This document shows positions 1 to 8,241 of a DNA stretch of 64,000 nt, piece by piece. The notes under the pieces were generated by a model. The model was not told the origin of the DNA. It did not search any database and saw nothing but the letters and a program-made list of their open reading frames with translations. Source of the DNA: Prochlorococcus sp. AG-388-E21 (GTDB taxonomy: Bacteria > Cyanobacteriota > Cyanobacteriia > PCC-6307 > Cyanobiaceae); NCBI GenBank assembly GCA_003279855.1, contig QCGO01000003.1:122779-186778 (forward strand), in the 5' to 3' direction. The stretch's first letter is position 1. Every line of letters begins with the position of its first letter. The translations under genes and the position numbers were made by a program.

Positions 1-320
1 GCGATCACTTTTGTGATTTTTTTATTTATTGTGTCAAGATTTGTTGAAAGAATATCTCCTTGTTGAAGAGAAAATTTTTTATCATTTTTAAATTTATTAT
101 TTAAAAGTTCAATTAAATCTTTATCTAACTCAATAGCATGTAATCTGCTAATTTTCGAATCTAATAATTTCGATGTTAAAGCGCCTTTTCCGGGACCAAT
201 TTCTAGAATAAAATCTTTTTCTTCCAGTTCAGCTACCTCTTTGATTTTTTCTAGTATCAGATCATTAACCAACCAATGTTGTCCAAATCTTTTTTTTTGA
301 TGATGGTTCTTAAAATTCAT
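1..320 (-). CDS. rsmA: 16S rRNA dimethyladenosine transferase RsmA/KsgA, 5' part only
   Basis: This gene dimethylates the two adjacent adenosines in the 3' terminal hairpin of 16S rRNA, a late step of small-subunit maturation. Translation leftward from the ATG at 320-318 gives a start with the family's [12 protein letters not shown] segment. The SAM-binding motif I follows ([16 protein letters not shown]) and then the acidic motif AIELDKDL. Only about 106 codons are in the window; the C-terminal part lies beyond the left edge. It is divergent from the next gene with a gap of only 16 bases, so its promoter must overlap neighbouring coding DNA. The family assignment is firm. Confidence 0.93.
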   Translation of the reverse strand, partial: MNFKNHHQKKRFGQHWLVNDLILEKIKEVAELEEKDFILEIGPGKGALTSKLLDSKISRLHAIELDKDLIELLNNKFKNDKKFSLQQGDILSTNLDTINKKITKVI

Positions 321-336
321 CCAAAAGAGTAATAAT

Positions 337-690
337 ATGTTTAAATTAAATGTACATCTTATATCTTTATTAAATAGTATGGGCCTATCAAAAAGAAATT
401 TAGGTAAACTCAATACTTTTATTAAAAAAAATAATTTAGTTAGCAAAAATAACTCAATTGAAAAACATCAAGAATCCCGCGAGGCTTCCAAAGTTGAAGA
501 CCCTTCTAAAATTTTTTATTCTATAATTGATAACTCAGATAATATAAATGAGACATTAGATGCAAATCAATTATTAAAAGAAAGCGAGAACAGTCTTCAT
601 AATATTAACTCTAGAAAAACTAATACATCAGAGAATCTATCTACAGAGGAAGAATTATATGACGAATTTAATTATCTTCTTGATGATTAG
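337..690 (+). CDS. Hypothetical protein, 117 aa
   Basis: Not recognised. The N-terminal 40 residues are basic and moderately hydrophobic. The remainder is rich in Ser, Asn, Glu and Asp, and the protein ends in an acidic segment ([13 protein letters not shown]). There is no signal peptide or clear membrane span. It lies between divergent rsmA and rlmH, with 20 bases to rlmH in the same direction, so the two may be co-transcribed. The composition suggests a partly disordered protein. Function is unknown. Confidence 0.65.
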   Translation: MFKLNVHLISLLNSMGLSKRNLGKLNTFIKKNNLVSKNNSIEKHQESREASKVEDPSKIFYSIIDNSDNINETLDANQLLKESENSLHNINSRKTNTSENLSTEEELYDEFNYLLDD

Positions 691-710
691 AGAAAATTTC
701 CTTTTTTTCC

Positions 711-1124
711 ATGCTTAAGACTAATAAACTATCAATAAATGCTATTGGTAAAATAAAAAAAAATTGGATAAAAGAAGGAATTAATCAATACAAAAAAAGA
801 ATGCCTGATCTTATTATTAATGAAACAAAAAGTTTTAATATAGATAATATTCGAGTTAATAATATTATTATTTGCCTTACTGAAGAAGGACAATCCTTTA
901 ATTCAATTGAACTAACTACCTTACTTTTAAATTTTAAAAATAAAAAAATTAATTTTCTTATTGGAGACGCAGATGGAATCCCTTCAGATATTAAAGATAA
1001 ATCAAATCTTCTACTTAGCCTCTCTCCTCTTACTTTTCCTCATGAACTTGCAAGATTAATTCTTATCGAACAAATCTATAGAGCTATTTCTATTTCTAAT
1101 AATTCGCCTTATCATCGCGGCTAA
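711..1124 (+). CDS. rlmH: 23S rRNA pseudouridine-1915 N3-methyltransferase RlmH (short form)
   Basis: RlmH is a SPOUT-class methyltransferase that modifies pseudouridine 1915 in helix 69 of 23S rRNA. Family signatures are the SAM-loop region FLIGDADG (about residues 82-89), the segment [20 protein letters not shown] and the C-terminal end SPYHRG. The product is 137 aa, shorter than the roughly 155 aa of well-studied homologues. The SAM loop reads IGDADG where most members have IGG(P/A)(E/D)G. The ends of the protein are otherwise normal, so it is probably functional. It lies upstream of the umuDC operon but is separated by about 120 bases that hold a LexA-like site. Confidence 0.85.
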   Translation: MLKTNKLSINAIGKIKKNWIKEGINQYKKRMPDLIINETKSFNIDNIRVNNIIICLTEEGQSFNSIELTTLLLNFKNKKINFLIGDADGIPSDIKDKSNLLLSLSPLTFPHELARLILIEQIYRAISISNNSPYHRG

Positions 1125-1189
1125 ACACAAGATTTAAGATTAATACATAAACCTCTTAAAACAAACACAATTTTAAATTTTTAATATAT

Positions 1190-1203
1190 AGTATATATGT
1201 ACT
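1190..1203. promoter_or_regulatory. Candidate LexA (SOS) operator upstream of umuD
   Basis: The 14 bases AGTATATATGTACT form a palindrome with one mismatched pair. They fit the cyanobacterial LexA box type (AGTAC, short spacer, TGTACT). The site is 43 bases before the umuD GTG start, where a repressor would block transcription. umuDC is a classical SOS target, so the context supports the call. Whether LexA binds it was not tested here. Confidence 0.6.
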
Positions 1204-1245
1204 ATTGCAAGAATTTCGTATTCTTCTGATTTAACTTTTAAAAAG

Positions 1246-1632
1246 GTGAAGATTCCATTATTAAGTGATTCGGTCTCAGCGGGTTTCCCCTCTCCTGCAG
1301 ATGACTATACTGAGGAAAGTATTGATTTGAACGAGCATTTAATATCTAATCCTTTTAGTACTTTTTTTCTTAGAGTCAAAGGTGACTCAATGATCAATTC
1401 AGGAATTAAAGATAAAGATTTAATAATAGTAGATAAGAGTCTAACTGCTAAACCAGGAAATATTATTATTGCGATGATAGATGGAGAATTTACTATAAAA
1501 AGATTATCCATAAAAAATAATGAATTATATTTAAAAGCAGAGAATCATAAATATCCAGACTTCAGTTTTAGAAATCATATTGATATACAAATTTGGGGAG
1601 TTGTAATCTATTCAATACATAGTTACTTATGA
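1246..1632 (+). CDS. umuD: UmuD-like S24-family autoprotease, translesion polymerase subunit
   Basis: UmuD is self-cleaved in the presence of RecA filaments and the product binds UmuC to form the error-prone DNA polymerase V. The 128 aa protein has the cleavage-site pair Ala-Gly at residues 12-13 (SAGFPSPADDY). The nucleophile Ser48 lies in VKGDSMI and the catalytic Lys85 in GEFTIKRL. The start is GTG at 1246, with AAAAGG just upstream. It overlaps umuC by the four bases ATGA, which implies translational coupling. A LexA-like palindrome precedes it. Confidence 0.92.
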   Translation: MKIPLLSDSVSAGFPSPADDYTEESIDLNEHLISNPFSTFFLRVKGDSMINSGIKDKDLIIVDKSLTAKPGNIIIAMIDGEFTIKRLSIKNNELYLKAENHKYPDFSFRNHIDIQIWGVVIYSIHSYL

Positions 1633-2921
1633 AAAGTAAAAGCTCAAGTACTGAATCAATAGCTCTTATAGATGCCAATAATTTCTACGCATCGTGCGAA
1701 CAAAGTATTAACCCCAATTTAAGGAATAAACCAGTAGTAATCTTATCTAATAACGACGGATGTATTATCGCAAGAAGCCCTGAAGCTCGTGCTTTGAAAA
1801 TAAAAATGGGAATTCCTTATTTTAAAGTCAAAGAAAGTTTGAATAACTTAGGAGTTGCAGTCCTAAGTTCCAATTACTCGCTCTATGGTGATATGAGCAA
1901 GAGATTAATGAATTTATTAAAGGACTATTCTGAAGAGATAGAGATTTATTCTATTGATGAAGCCTTTATTTCAATTCTTAGACCTAAAGATAAGAATTTA
2001 AATCCATGGGCAAGAAAAGTAAGGTGCTTAATATATCAAAATCTAGGAATAGCTTTAACAATAGGAATAGCAGAAAACAAAGTAAGGGCAAAAATTGCTA
2101 ATAATCTAGCTAAGAATATAGATTCTTCCGCAGGAATATTTGATTTAGCTAGGGTCTACAATGATAATGATTACTTAAGAAAAATTAGTGTAGAAAAAAT
2201 ATGGGGTATTGGTAAACAAACATCTAATTGGTTACAAAGCAAAGGTATTAAAAATGCAAAAGAATTCAGAGATATGGATGAAGATGAAATCATTAAGAAA
2301 TTAGGGATCATAGGGAAAAGATTACAAATGGAATTAAAAGGTAATAAATGTCTTCCGATAGAAATAATTAAGAAGCCAAAAAAAGAGATTCAAGTAAGTA
2401 GAAGCTTTGGGAAACCAATCACAAAATTAGAAGATTTAACTCAAGCATTAGCAATTTATGCAATAAAAGCGTCCGAGAAAATGAGAAGTCAAAGCTTAAA
2501 ATCATCTGCCATTACTATATTTGTAAGAACTAGTCATTATTCAAATCATCCTTATCAAAAAAGTGCTTATAAAAAACTTATAAATGCGACAGATAATACA
2601 AGTACTATTTTAAAAACAGTACTTGCATTATCTAAAGAAATTTATACTCCGGAATATAAATTATCAAAAGCTGGGGTTTTAATGCAGGATTTAACTAATC
2701 GCAAATATTTACAGCAATCAATTATCAATTACGAATCTCAAGAGGAATCAAAAAAATCAATCCGTCTTATGAAAACAATTGACTCCTTGAATAAAAAATT
2801 TAATAATGAAGTAATTACATGGGCAATCGCAAAAAAACCACAAGAATGGGAAATGAATAGAAATTCATTAAGTTCTGGATCTACAACAGATATCACGAAA
2901 ATTCCAACTATAATGATATAA
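1629..2921 (+). CDS. umuC: Translesion DNA polymerase V catalytic subunit UmuC (Y-family)
   Basis: This is a Y-family polymerase that copies damaged template with low fidelity. At 430 aa it has the normal family length. The N-terminal catalytic motif is ALIDANNFYASCEQ with Asp14. The second acidic pair, Asp110-Glu111, is in YSIDEAFIS. The thumb/HhH region around residues 185-240 contains VEKIWGIGKQ. The C-terminal little-finger and DUF4113-like end contains KKPQEWEM. It is translationally coupled to umuD and is followed after 9 bases by the HETTH protein in the same direction, so the three probably share one transcript. Confidence 0.95.
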   Translation: MKSKSSSTESIALIDANNFYASCEQSINPNLRNKPVVILSNNDGCIIARSPEARALKIKMGIPYFKVKESLNNLGVAVLSSNYSLYGDMSKRLMNLLKDYSEEIEIYSIDEAFISILRPKDKNLNPWARKVRCLIYQNLGIALTIGIAENKVRAKIANNLAKNIDSSAGIFDLARVYNDNDYLRKISVEKIWGIGKQTSNWLQSKGIKNAKEFRDMDEDEIIKKLGIIGKRLQMELKGNKCLPIEIIKKPKKEIQVSRSFGKPITKLEDLTQALAIYAIKASEKMRSQSLKSSAITIFVRTSHYSNHPYQKSAYKKLINATDNTSTILKTVLALSKEIYTPEYKLSKAGVLMQDLTNRKYLQQSIINYESQEESKKSIRLMKTIDSLNKKFNNEVITWAIAKKPQEWEMNRNSLSSGSTTDITKIPTIMI

Positions 2922-2930
2922 AAATAAGTT

Positions 2931-3386
2931 ATGGAATTTATATTATTTTTAAGCAAAATTGATAAGGAGATAATAGAGCTGATCAATAAATCAAATAATT
3001 CAATAGAAGAAAATACAGCTCTTTGTCTTATAGATAAAAAATTTGTTGGTTTTTACAAAAGAAAAGAAAAAGCAATAGTTATTTGCACTGAAAATGCTAA
3101 GAAATTAGGAGGATATAGAAAAGGCAAAAATTACGATAATCACAAAACAAATCTTTATATAAGAAGAGCTTTAAGGCATGAGACGACACATCTAGTTCAG
3201 TCATGCAATAACAATAAACCCACAGAGATAATAAAAAATATAGAAGATAAAATTCATTCAGGAAAATTAAAAGCTTTAAATTCGTCATTACAATTATCAG
3301 GTAATTATCATAAAGAGTTAGAAGCTTATGTTTTGGAGGACAAGCCAAAAAAAGTAAGAGAGATACTGAAAAGTTATTGTTTATAG
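2931..3386 (+). CDS. Unknown protein with HETTH zinc-peptidase-like motif
   Basis: No named family is recognised with certainty. The 151 aa protein has RHETTHLVQ at residues 82-90, matching the HExxH zinc-binding signature. A later HKELEAYVLED segment near residues 127-137 could supply the third (Glu) ligand, as in gluzincin-type peptidases. There is no signal peptide, so it should be cytosolic. It starts 9 bases after umuC on the same strand, suggesting an SOS-regulated operon. A role in trimming proteins at damaged DNA, as SprT-like proteases do, is inference only. The end is convergent with dnaG, 11 bases apart. Confidence 0.75.
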   Translation: MEFILFLSKIDKEIIELINKSNNSIEENTALCLIDKKFVGFYKRKEKAIVICTENAKKLGGYRKGKNYDNHKTNLYIRRALRHETTHLVQSCNNNKPTEIIKNIEDKIHSGKLKALNSSLQLSGNYHKELEAYVLEDKPKKVREILKSYCL

Positions 3387-3397
3387 ATTCTTTAAAT

Positions 3398-5434
3398 TTA
3401 TTGGATAGAAGAAAAATTTCCACAACGTTGTTTATCAAGAAAATTGATATGCTCTCTTTCTAGGTAATATAATTCTTGAAATTTTATAGCATCAGAGTTT
3501 AGATCTTTGAATACATCTTCAATCTCTTTATTAGATTCTGAAGGTTCTGAGGAAGAATTATCGATTAAAATAGAAATACAGTTTTCCAAAGTTTTAAGTC
3601 TTTGAGAACCCCAAGATTCAATAAGATGTCTACATCTTTTTAATGATTTATATCTTTCAAGAAGAGACAAAGTACCCAGAAGATTATGTTTAGAATTTTT
3701 TAAAGTGGTTAAAAATAATTCATCTGGATTAATAAAAGTATTGATTTTATTTGAGATCTCTAAATCATTAAGAGCTAAATGATCAGGCAATAGTGAAATC
3801 AAGTTAATTGAAATAAATTCATTATTTAATTGTTTATTATTAGGGTCTTTCAAATCATCTAAATAATTTGCACTTAAATTATTTACTTCTATTGTTGAAA
3901 TAGATTCCCAAATAAGACGAATGTATTCAGTATTAAAAATGTTAATTTCTCTTTTAAGTAATTCTTCACGAATAAAAAGTCTATGTTCAGGGCAATGTAA
4001 ATAGTAATAAATAATCTCTGATTCATTTTTTTCACGCTGACTAACTTCACTTGGTTGTTCAAATTTTTTTGATCTGCCATGCCAGCGAAACCCTTTAACT
4101 TGTTTTCTTAAGTCTTCTTCAAATTTAATAGCTAATCTCGCTTGACCCATACTTAATCTTTCAGAGACTTTTTGCAAATAGTGAGTTCTTGTAGCAGATT
4201 GGGGAAATTTGCTTAATAACTTAACTAACGAAGAAATAACGTTCTGAAAAATATCAGATTTAGATAAGTCTTTATTATCAAAAATCTGATCAATCTCCCA
4301 ATCAATCCAGAAAGAAGCATTATCTATTAAATTAAAATAATCCTCTGTTGTGTTTGCTTTAAGATACTCGTCAGGATCTTTAAATGATTTTATTTGTAGG
4401 ATTTTTAAGTTTATTTGATCGTGAAGAGATAAACTTTCAACTTCGTTTATAACCCTTTTTGTAGCTAATATACCTGCATTATCAGAATCAAAGTTAATTA
4501 TTATATTTTTACTATCAGTACATCTACAAAGTTGTGAAATCTGATATTTGTTTAATGCCGTTCCAAGAGAAGCAACAGAATTAGTAATTCCTTTTGAATG
4601 AAGTGAAATAACATCGAAATAACCTTCCACTACAACCGCTTTGTCTTGTTTTCTAATATTGCTGGATGCTTTATCAAAAGCAAACAACATTTTACCCTTT
4701 TCAAAAACTTCAGTTTCGGGAGAATTTAAATATTTAGGTTCCTGACCATCAAGAGATCTGCCTCCAAAAGCAACTACACGCCCTTGCATATCAAAGATAG
4801 GAACTATCAACCTATTTCTAAAACGATCGTAAACCTTATCAGTATTATCCTTTGAGATAACAAGACCCGCACTTAAAATTAACTTTAAAGGAAATTTCTC
4901 AACTTTTGAAAGGTAATTGAATAAATCATTCCATGAATTAGGAGCATAACCTAATTCAAAATCATTAATATTTTTAATATTTAAATTTCGTTGTGAAGTT
5001 AAATAATGATGTGCTTCCTTGCCCAAGGAATTATTTAATTGAGACTTAAACCATTCCTTTGTTACACGAAGAATCTTATATAGTTCCTCTCTCCTAGATA
5101 ATTGTTTTTTATATATTTCTTGCTGAGGCCCATCAACATTTATTACATTAATATCATTCTTTTTTGCAAGTGAAAGAACAACATCTGTAAAGTTATTACG
5201 TGTAAACTCCATCAAAAATTTAATAGAATTACCTCCAGCTCCACAAGAGAAACAATAATAAAATTGTTTTGCAGGAGAAACAGTCATAGATGGCTTACTA
5301 TCATCATGAAAAGGGCATATACCAACAAATTCTTTTCCCTTTTTCTTTAGTACTATATGTTCAGAAATAACATCTACAATATCTGCTTTATCTTTAACCT
5401 CCTGAATAGTTCTTGGATGTATAGAAGGTCCCAT
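3398..5434 (-). CDS. dnaG: DNA primase DnaG
   Basis: DnaG makes the RNA primers for chromosome replication. Domains in order are the CHC2 zinc-binding domain at residues 40-64 (Cys40, His43, Cys61, Cys64), the RNA-polymerase core, and the TOPRIM segment with KAVVVEGYFDVISLHSKG near residue 265. The conserved FKDPDEYLKAN follows, then a helicase-binding C-terminal region. At 678 aa the length is normal for cyanobacteria. The ATG start is at 5434. The gene is divergent from the EamA transporter across about 100 bases that must hold both promoters. Confidence 0.97.
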   Translation of the reverse strand: MGPSIHPRTIQEVKDKADIVDVISEHIVLKKKGKEFVGICPFHDDSKPSMTVSPAKQFYYCFSCGAGGNSIKFLMEFTRNNFTDVVLSLAKKNDINVINVDGPQQEIYKKQLSRREELYKILRVTKEWFKSQLNNSLGKEAHHYLTSQRNLNIKNINDFELGYAPNSWNDLFNYLSKVEKFPLKLILSAGLVISKDNTDKVYDRFRNRLIVPIFDMQGRVVAFGGRSLDGQEPKYLNSPETEVFEKGKMLFAFDKASSNIRKQDKAVVVEGYFDVISLHSKGITNSVASLGTALNKYQISQLCRCTDSKNIIINFDSDNAGILATKRVINEVESLSLHDQINLKILQIKSFKDPDEYLKANTTEDYFNLIDNASFWIDWEIDQIFDNKDLSKSDIFQNVISSLVKLLSKFPQSATRTHYLQKVSERLSMGQARLAIKFEEDLRKQVKGFRWHGRSKKFEQPSEVSQREKNESEIIYYYLHCPEHRLFIREELLKREINIFNTEYIRLIWESISTIEVNNLSANYLDDLKDPNNKQLNNEFISINLISLLPDHLALNDLEISNKINTFINPDELFLTTLKNSKHNLLGTLSLLERYKSLKRCRHLIESWGSQRLKTLENCISILIDNSSSEPSESNKEIEDVFKDLNSDAIKFQELYYLEREHINFLDKQRCGNFSSIQ

Positions 5435-5532
5435 TTATTTATTTTTCTAAAAAGAATTCCTAATAATCTTTTTGTTATAGGTCAAATTTTTAAAAGAATC
5501 TACTTAATTTCACAATAAAACTATTTTTAGTA

Positions 5533-6420
5533 ATGCTTATAGAATTTTTTAATCAAAAGAGTCATTCATTTAAAAAAGTAAATTTAATATTTGCTTCGTT
5601 TTTCTTCAGCCTTATGACAGTTTGCGTAAAAAAAATTGATAATAGAATACCTATATATGAATTAGTATTTTTTAGATCAATATTAAGCTTTTTCATTACA
5701 TCTTTGATATTAAATAAAAAAAATTTAAATCCCTGGGGAAAGAACAAACCATTACTAATTTTAAGGGGTATTTTAGGGACGATAGCTTTGGTTTGTATAT
5801 TTTATGCTATTAAAAATATGCCTCTAAATATTTCTACTGTTATTCAATATACATACCCTATATTCATATCTATTTTTGCAGGAATTCTAATTAATGAAAA
5901 GATTACTAAAAATCTGATAATTGCATCCATAACAGGATGGTTAGGAATATTAATAATCTTAAATCCCTATCAATTATCGAGTTTAAACATTGAGCTACAT
6001 AAATTTACTGTATTAATAGCATTTCTTGGTGCTATATCAACGGCCCTAGCTTACATAACTGTTAAAAAACTATCATTAACAGAAGATATTTTCATAATAA
6101 TTAAATACTTTCCTTTAATATCCTTAATAACATTATCACCAATTGTATTTTTCAATTGGGTAACACCCAATATTAATGATTTAATTTGGATAATCGGTAT
6201 AGGGATGTTTACCCAAGCTGGACAAACATTTTTAACAATTGGATTAAAGAAATTACCCACCTCAGAAGCGGCTAGGATAAATTATTTACAAGTAATTTTT
6301 GGATCTTTATGGGGAATTCTCTTCTTCAATGAACTAATAAATATTAACTTTATTATTGGTGCCGTACTTGTTTTGTTAGGAACTATTATTTCTACTAGCA
6401 AAAAACTAAAAAAGATTTAA
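5533..6420 (+). CDS. EamA/DMT-family membrane transporter
   Basis: This 295 aa polytopic membrane protein has about ten hydrophobic segments arranged as two EamA repeats. Family features include the early MTVCVKKI and YELVFFRSILSF helices, the segment TVIQYTYPIFISIFAG, and the repeat-2 counterpart ending in NYLQVIFGSLWGILFF. EamA transporters export amino acids, nucleotides or other metabolites; the substrate cannot be read from sequence. It is followed 14-23 bases later by a secreted glycine-rich protein on the same strand. Confidence 0.85.
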   Translation: MLIEFFNQKSHSFKKVNLIFASFFFSLMTVCVKKIDNRIPIYELVFFRSILSFFITSLILNKKNLNPWGKNKPLLILRGILGTIALVCIFYAIKNMPLNISTVIQYTYPIFISIFAGILINEKITKNLIIASITGWLGILIILNPYQLSSLNIELHKFTVLIAFLGAISTALAYITVKKLSLTEDIFIIIKYFPLISLITLSPIVFFNWVTPNINDLIWIIGIGMFTQAGQTFLTIGLKKLPTSEAARINYLQVIFGSLWGILFFNELININFIIGAVLVLLGTIISTSKKLKKI

Positions 6421-6443
6421 AATGAAAAAAAAGTATGTTTTTA

Positions 6444-6794
6444 ATGAAATTTTTCTTATTAGCATTTTTCAGTCTTTATCCATTTCTCCAAGTAAAAGCA
6501 TCAACGCCTAAGTCTGTAACATGCACTAGAACCGAATATAGGGAAGAATATATTCCGGGAACAAAATCAAACCCTGGTTATGTAAGAAATTACGAAATTG
6601 ATGTGGAAATTCCATGTGGAGGAGAAAAGGCCAAAAATATTGATGAAAATGACTGTAGTGAGGGATCAGTAATAGGCGGACTCCTTGGAGCTGGAATAGC
6701 TCTCTCTTCATCAAGAGGCAAAGATAGATTTTGGGCTGTCCCAGCAGGAGGTACAGCAGGTGCTCTTCTTGGATGTCAGGTGGATGGTGGTTAA
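6444..6794 (+). CDS. Secreted glycine-zipper-like protein, unknown function
   Basis: The protein begins with a signal peptide (MKFFLLAFFSLYPFLQVKAS) with probable cleavage after VKA. An earlier in-frame ATG at 6435 would add three residues. The mature part has Cys residues spaced as if disulfide-bonded. The C-terminal half is rich in Gly and Ala with repeated GG/AG steps (SVIGGLLGAGIALSSS, VPAGGTAGALLG). This resembles the glycine-zipper domains of outer-membrane-associated proteins. Its stop is immediately followed by the TTG of ruvA. The function is unknown. Confidence 0.75.
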   Translation: MKFFLLAFFSLYPFLQVKASTPKSVTCTRTEYREEYIPGTKSNPGYVRNYEIDVEIPCGGEKAKNIDENDCSEGSVIGGLLGAGIALSSSRGKDRFWAVPAGGTAGALLGCQVDGG

Positions 6795-7463
6795 TTGATT
6801 AGTTGGATAAAGGGAGAATTAGTAAGTTCATGGCAAGCTAATAATAAATTTTATATTTTAGTAAACTGTCAGGGATTAGGTTATGAAATTCAGACCCTGG
6901 AATCAGTAATTTCTGATATCGATACAAATAAGATTTCTGAAAAGGAAATAATCCTCTGGCTAAAACACATAAAAAAAGAAGATTCTGATATGCTCTTTGG
7001 TTTTAACTCCAAGGAGCAAAGAGATTTCTTTATTCAAATTTTAAATATTAAAGGTATTGGCTCCCAAATCGGAATGTCTTTATTAAATAAATTTTCTTTA
7101 AATCAATTAATTACTGCAATATCTAATAATGACAAAAAATCGATTAGTTCTGTTCAAGGCATTGGGCAAAAAATGACTGAACGAATAATCCTTGAATTAA
7201 AATCCAAAGTAATTAATCTTAAAAATAATAAAGAAAATTTAGAAAATAATAATTTACTTAAAGATAATAAAAATTTAAATTCAATATTTAATGATATTGA
7301 CTTAACACTACAATCTCTAAATTACCCCAAGAAAGAAATAAAAAAATTATTCCCAAAACTTATTCATGATATTGAAAATAATAGTATTTTGACTTTAGAA
7401 AAAGAATCTATTTCTTTTGAAAACCTATTAAAAGAAGCTATGAATTATTTAGACCAGAAATAA
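6795..7463 (+). CDS. ruvA: Holliday junction DNA helicase subunit RuvA
   Basis: RuvA binds four-way junctions and loads the RuvB motor for branch migration during recombinational repair. The product is 222 aa. It has the N-terminal OB-fold (WIKGELVSSW, CQGLGYEI), the tandem helix-hairpin-helix region (LNIKGIGSQIG and VQGIGQKMTERIILELK), a variable Asn/Lys-rich linker and the C-terminal RuvB-binding domain. The start codon is TTG at 6795, directly abutting the previous stop codon. Confidence 0.93.
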   Translation: MISWIKGELVSSWQANNKFYILVNCQGLGYEIQTLESVISDIDTNKISEKEIILWLKHIKKEDSDMLFGFNSKEQRDFFIQILNIKGIGSQIGMSLLNKFSLNQLITAISNNDKKSISSVQGIGQKMTERIILELKSKVINLKNNKENLENNNLLKDNKNLNSIFNDIDLTLQSLNYPKKEIKKLFPKLIHDIENNSILTLEKESISFENLLKEAMNYLDQK

Positions 7464-7514
7464 TAGTAATTTAGACCAATAACGTAGTAAAGTATATAAA
7501 GGTAGAAAAATTTC

Positions 7515-7784
7515 ATGACACTCGATACAGCTGAAAAGCAAAAACTAATTGAATCGCATCAAGTTCATGCGACAGATACTGGATCTGTTGAGGTACAAGT
7601 TGCCATGCTCTCTGAAAGAATTTCAAAATTAAGCGACCATCTTCAAGGAAATATTCATGATTATGCATCAAGACAAGGCTTATTAAAAATGATAGGGAAA
7701 AGAAAAAGATTATTATCATACATAAAAAATAAGAACCCCAAAAATTATCAAGATCTTATTAAAAAAATTGGAATCAGAGGATGA
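7515..7784 (+). CDS. rpsO: 30S ribosomal protein S15
   Basis: S15 is a primary 16S rRNA-binding protein of the small-subunit platform. The 89 aa product matches the family over its length: [16 protein letters not shown] segment at residues 18-29, ISKLSDHLQ, the [20 protein letters not shown] core and the terminal IRG. The upstream 50 bases contain AAAGG before the ATG. The PAM68-like gene follows after 9 bases on the same strand. Confidence 0.97.
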   Translation: MTLDTAEKQKLIESHQVHATDTGSVEVQVAMLSERISKLSDHLQGNIHDYASRQGLLKMIGKRKRLLSYIKNKNPKNYQDLIKKIGIRG

Positions 7785-7793
7785 TTTTTATTA

Positions 7794-8240
7794 ATGAAGA
7801 AAAAACAAGGTAAAAAGAAAAATATTACAAAAAAGAAAAAAATATCTGAGGTAGATGCTTTTAGAAACATAGAAAAAAAAGTTCCAACTGTAACCTCAAG
7901 AATTAAACAATCGAGCGGTATACCAAAATATGTAGCTGACAGAATGGCCAGGAGAATCTTTTTTACAGCTGGGATACCTACAATTATGGGAATGTCAGTA
8001 TTTGTTGTAAGTTATATAATCGTCACAAGAAATATTGCTGAGATACCTCCTTCATCAACAATTGCAATATCAGCATTATTCTTCTTATTAGGACTAGGGG
8101 GATTAAGTTTTGGTATTTTATCTGCTAGTTGGGATAAAGAACCCGGCAGCTTTTTTGGTGTAGAAAATATTCCCTTGAATATAGAAAGGGCCAAGGCTGC
8201 TTTTAGGCCAGCATCTCAAAATTTTGAGGAGAAAAAATAA
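7794..8240 (+). CDS. PAM68-family photosystem II assembly protein (DUF3464)
   Basis: PAM68-family proteins are small thylakoid membrane proteins that help photosystem II assembly in cyanobacteria and chloroplasts. The 148 aa product has a very basic N-terminus (residues 1-25), the conserved IPKYVADRMARRIFFTAGIP segment leading into the first membrane helix and a second helix (ISALFFLLGLGGLSFGIL). The conserved SASWDKEPGS loop follows, then the VENIPLNIERAKAAF C-terminus. It ends 1 base before the convergent dnaE stop. Confidence 0.88.
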   Translation: MKKKQGKKKNITKKKKISEVDAFRNIEKKVPTVTSRIKQSSGIPKYVADRMARRIFFTAGIPTIMGMSVFVVSYIIVTRNIAEIPPSSTIAISALFFLLGLGGLSFGILSASWDKEPGSFFGVENIPLNIERAKAAFRPASQNFEEKK

Positions 8241-8241
8241 C

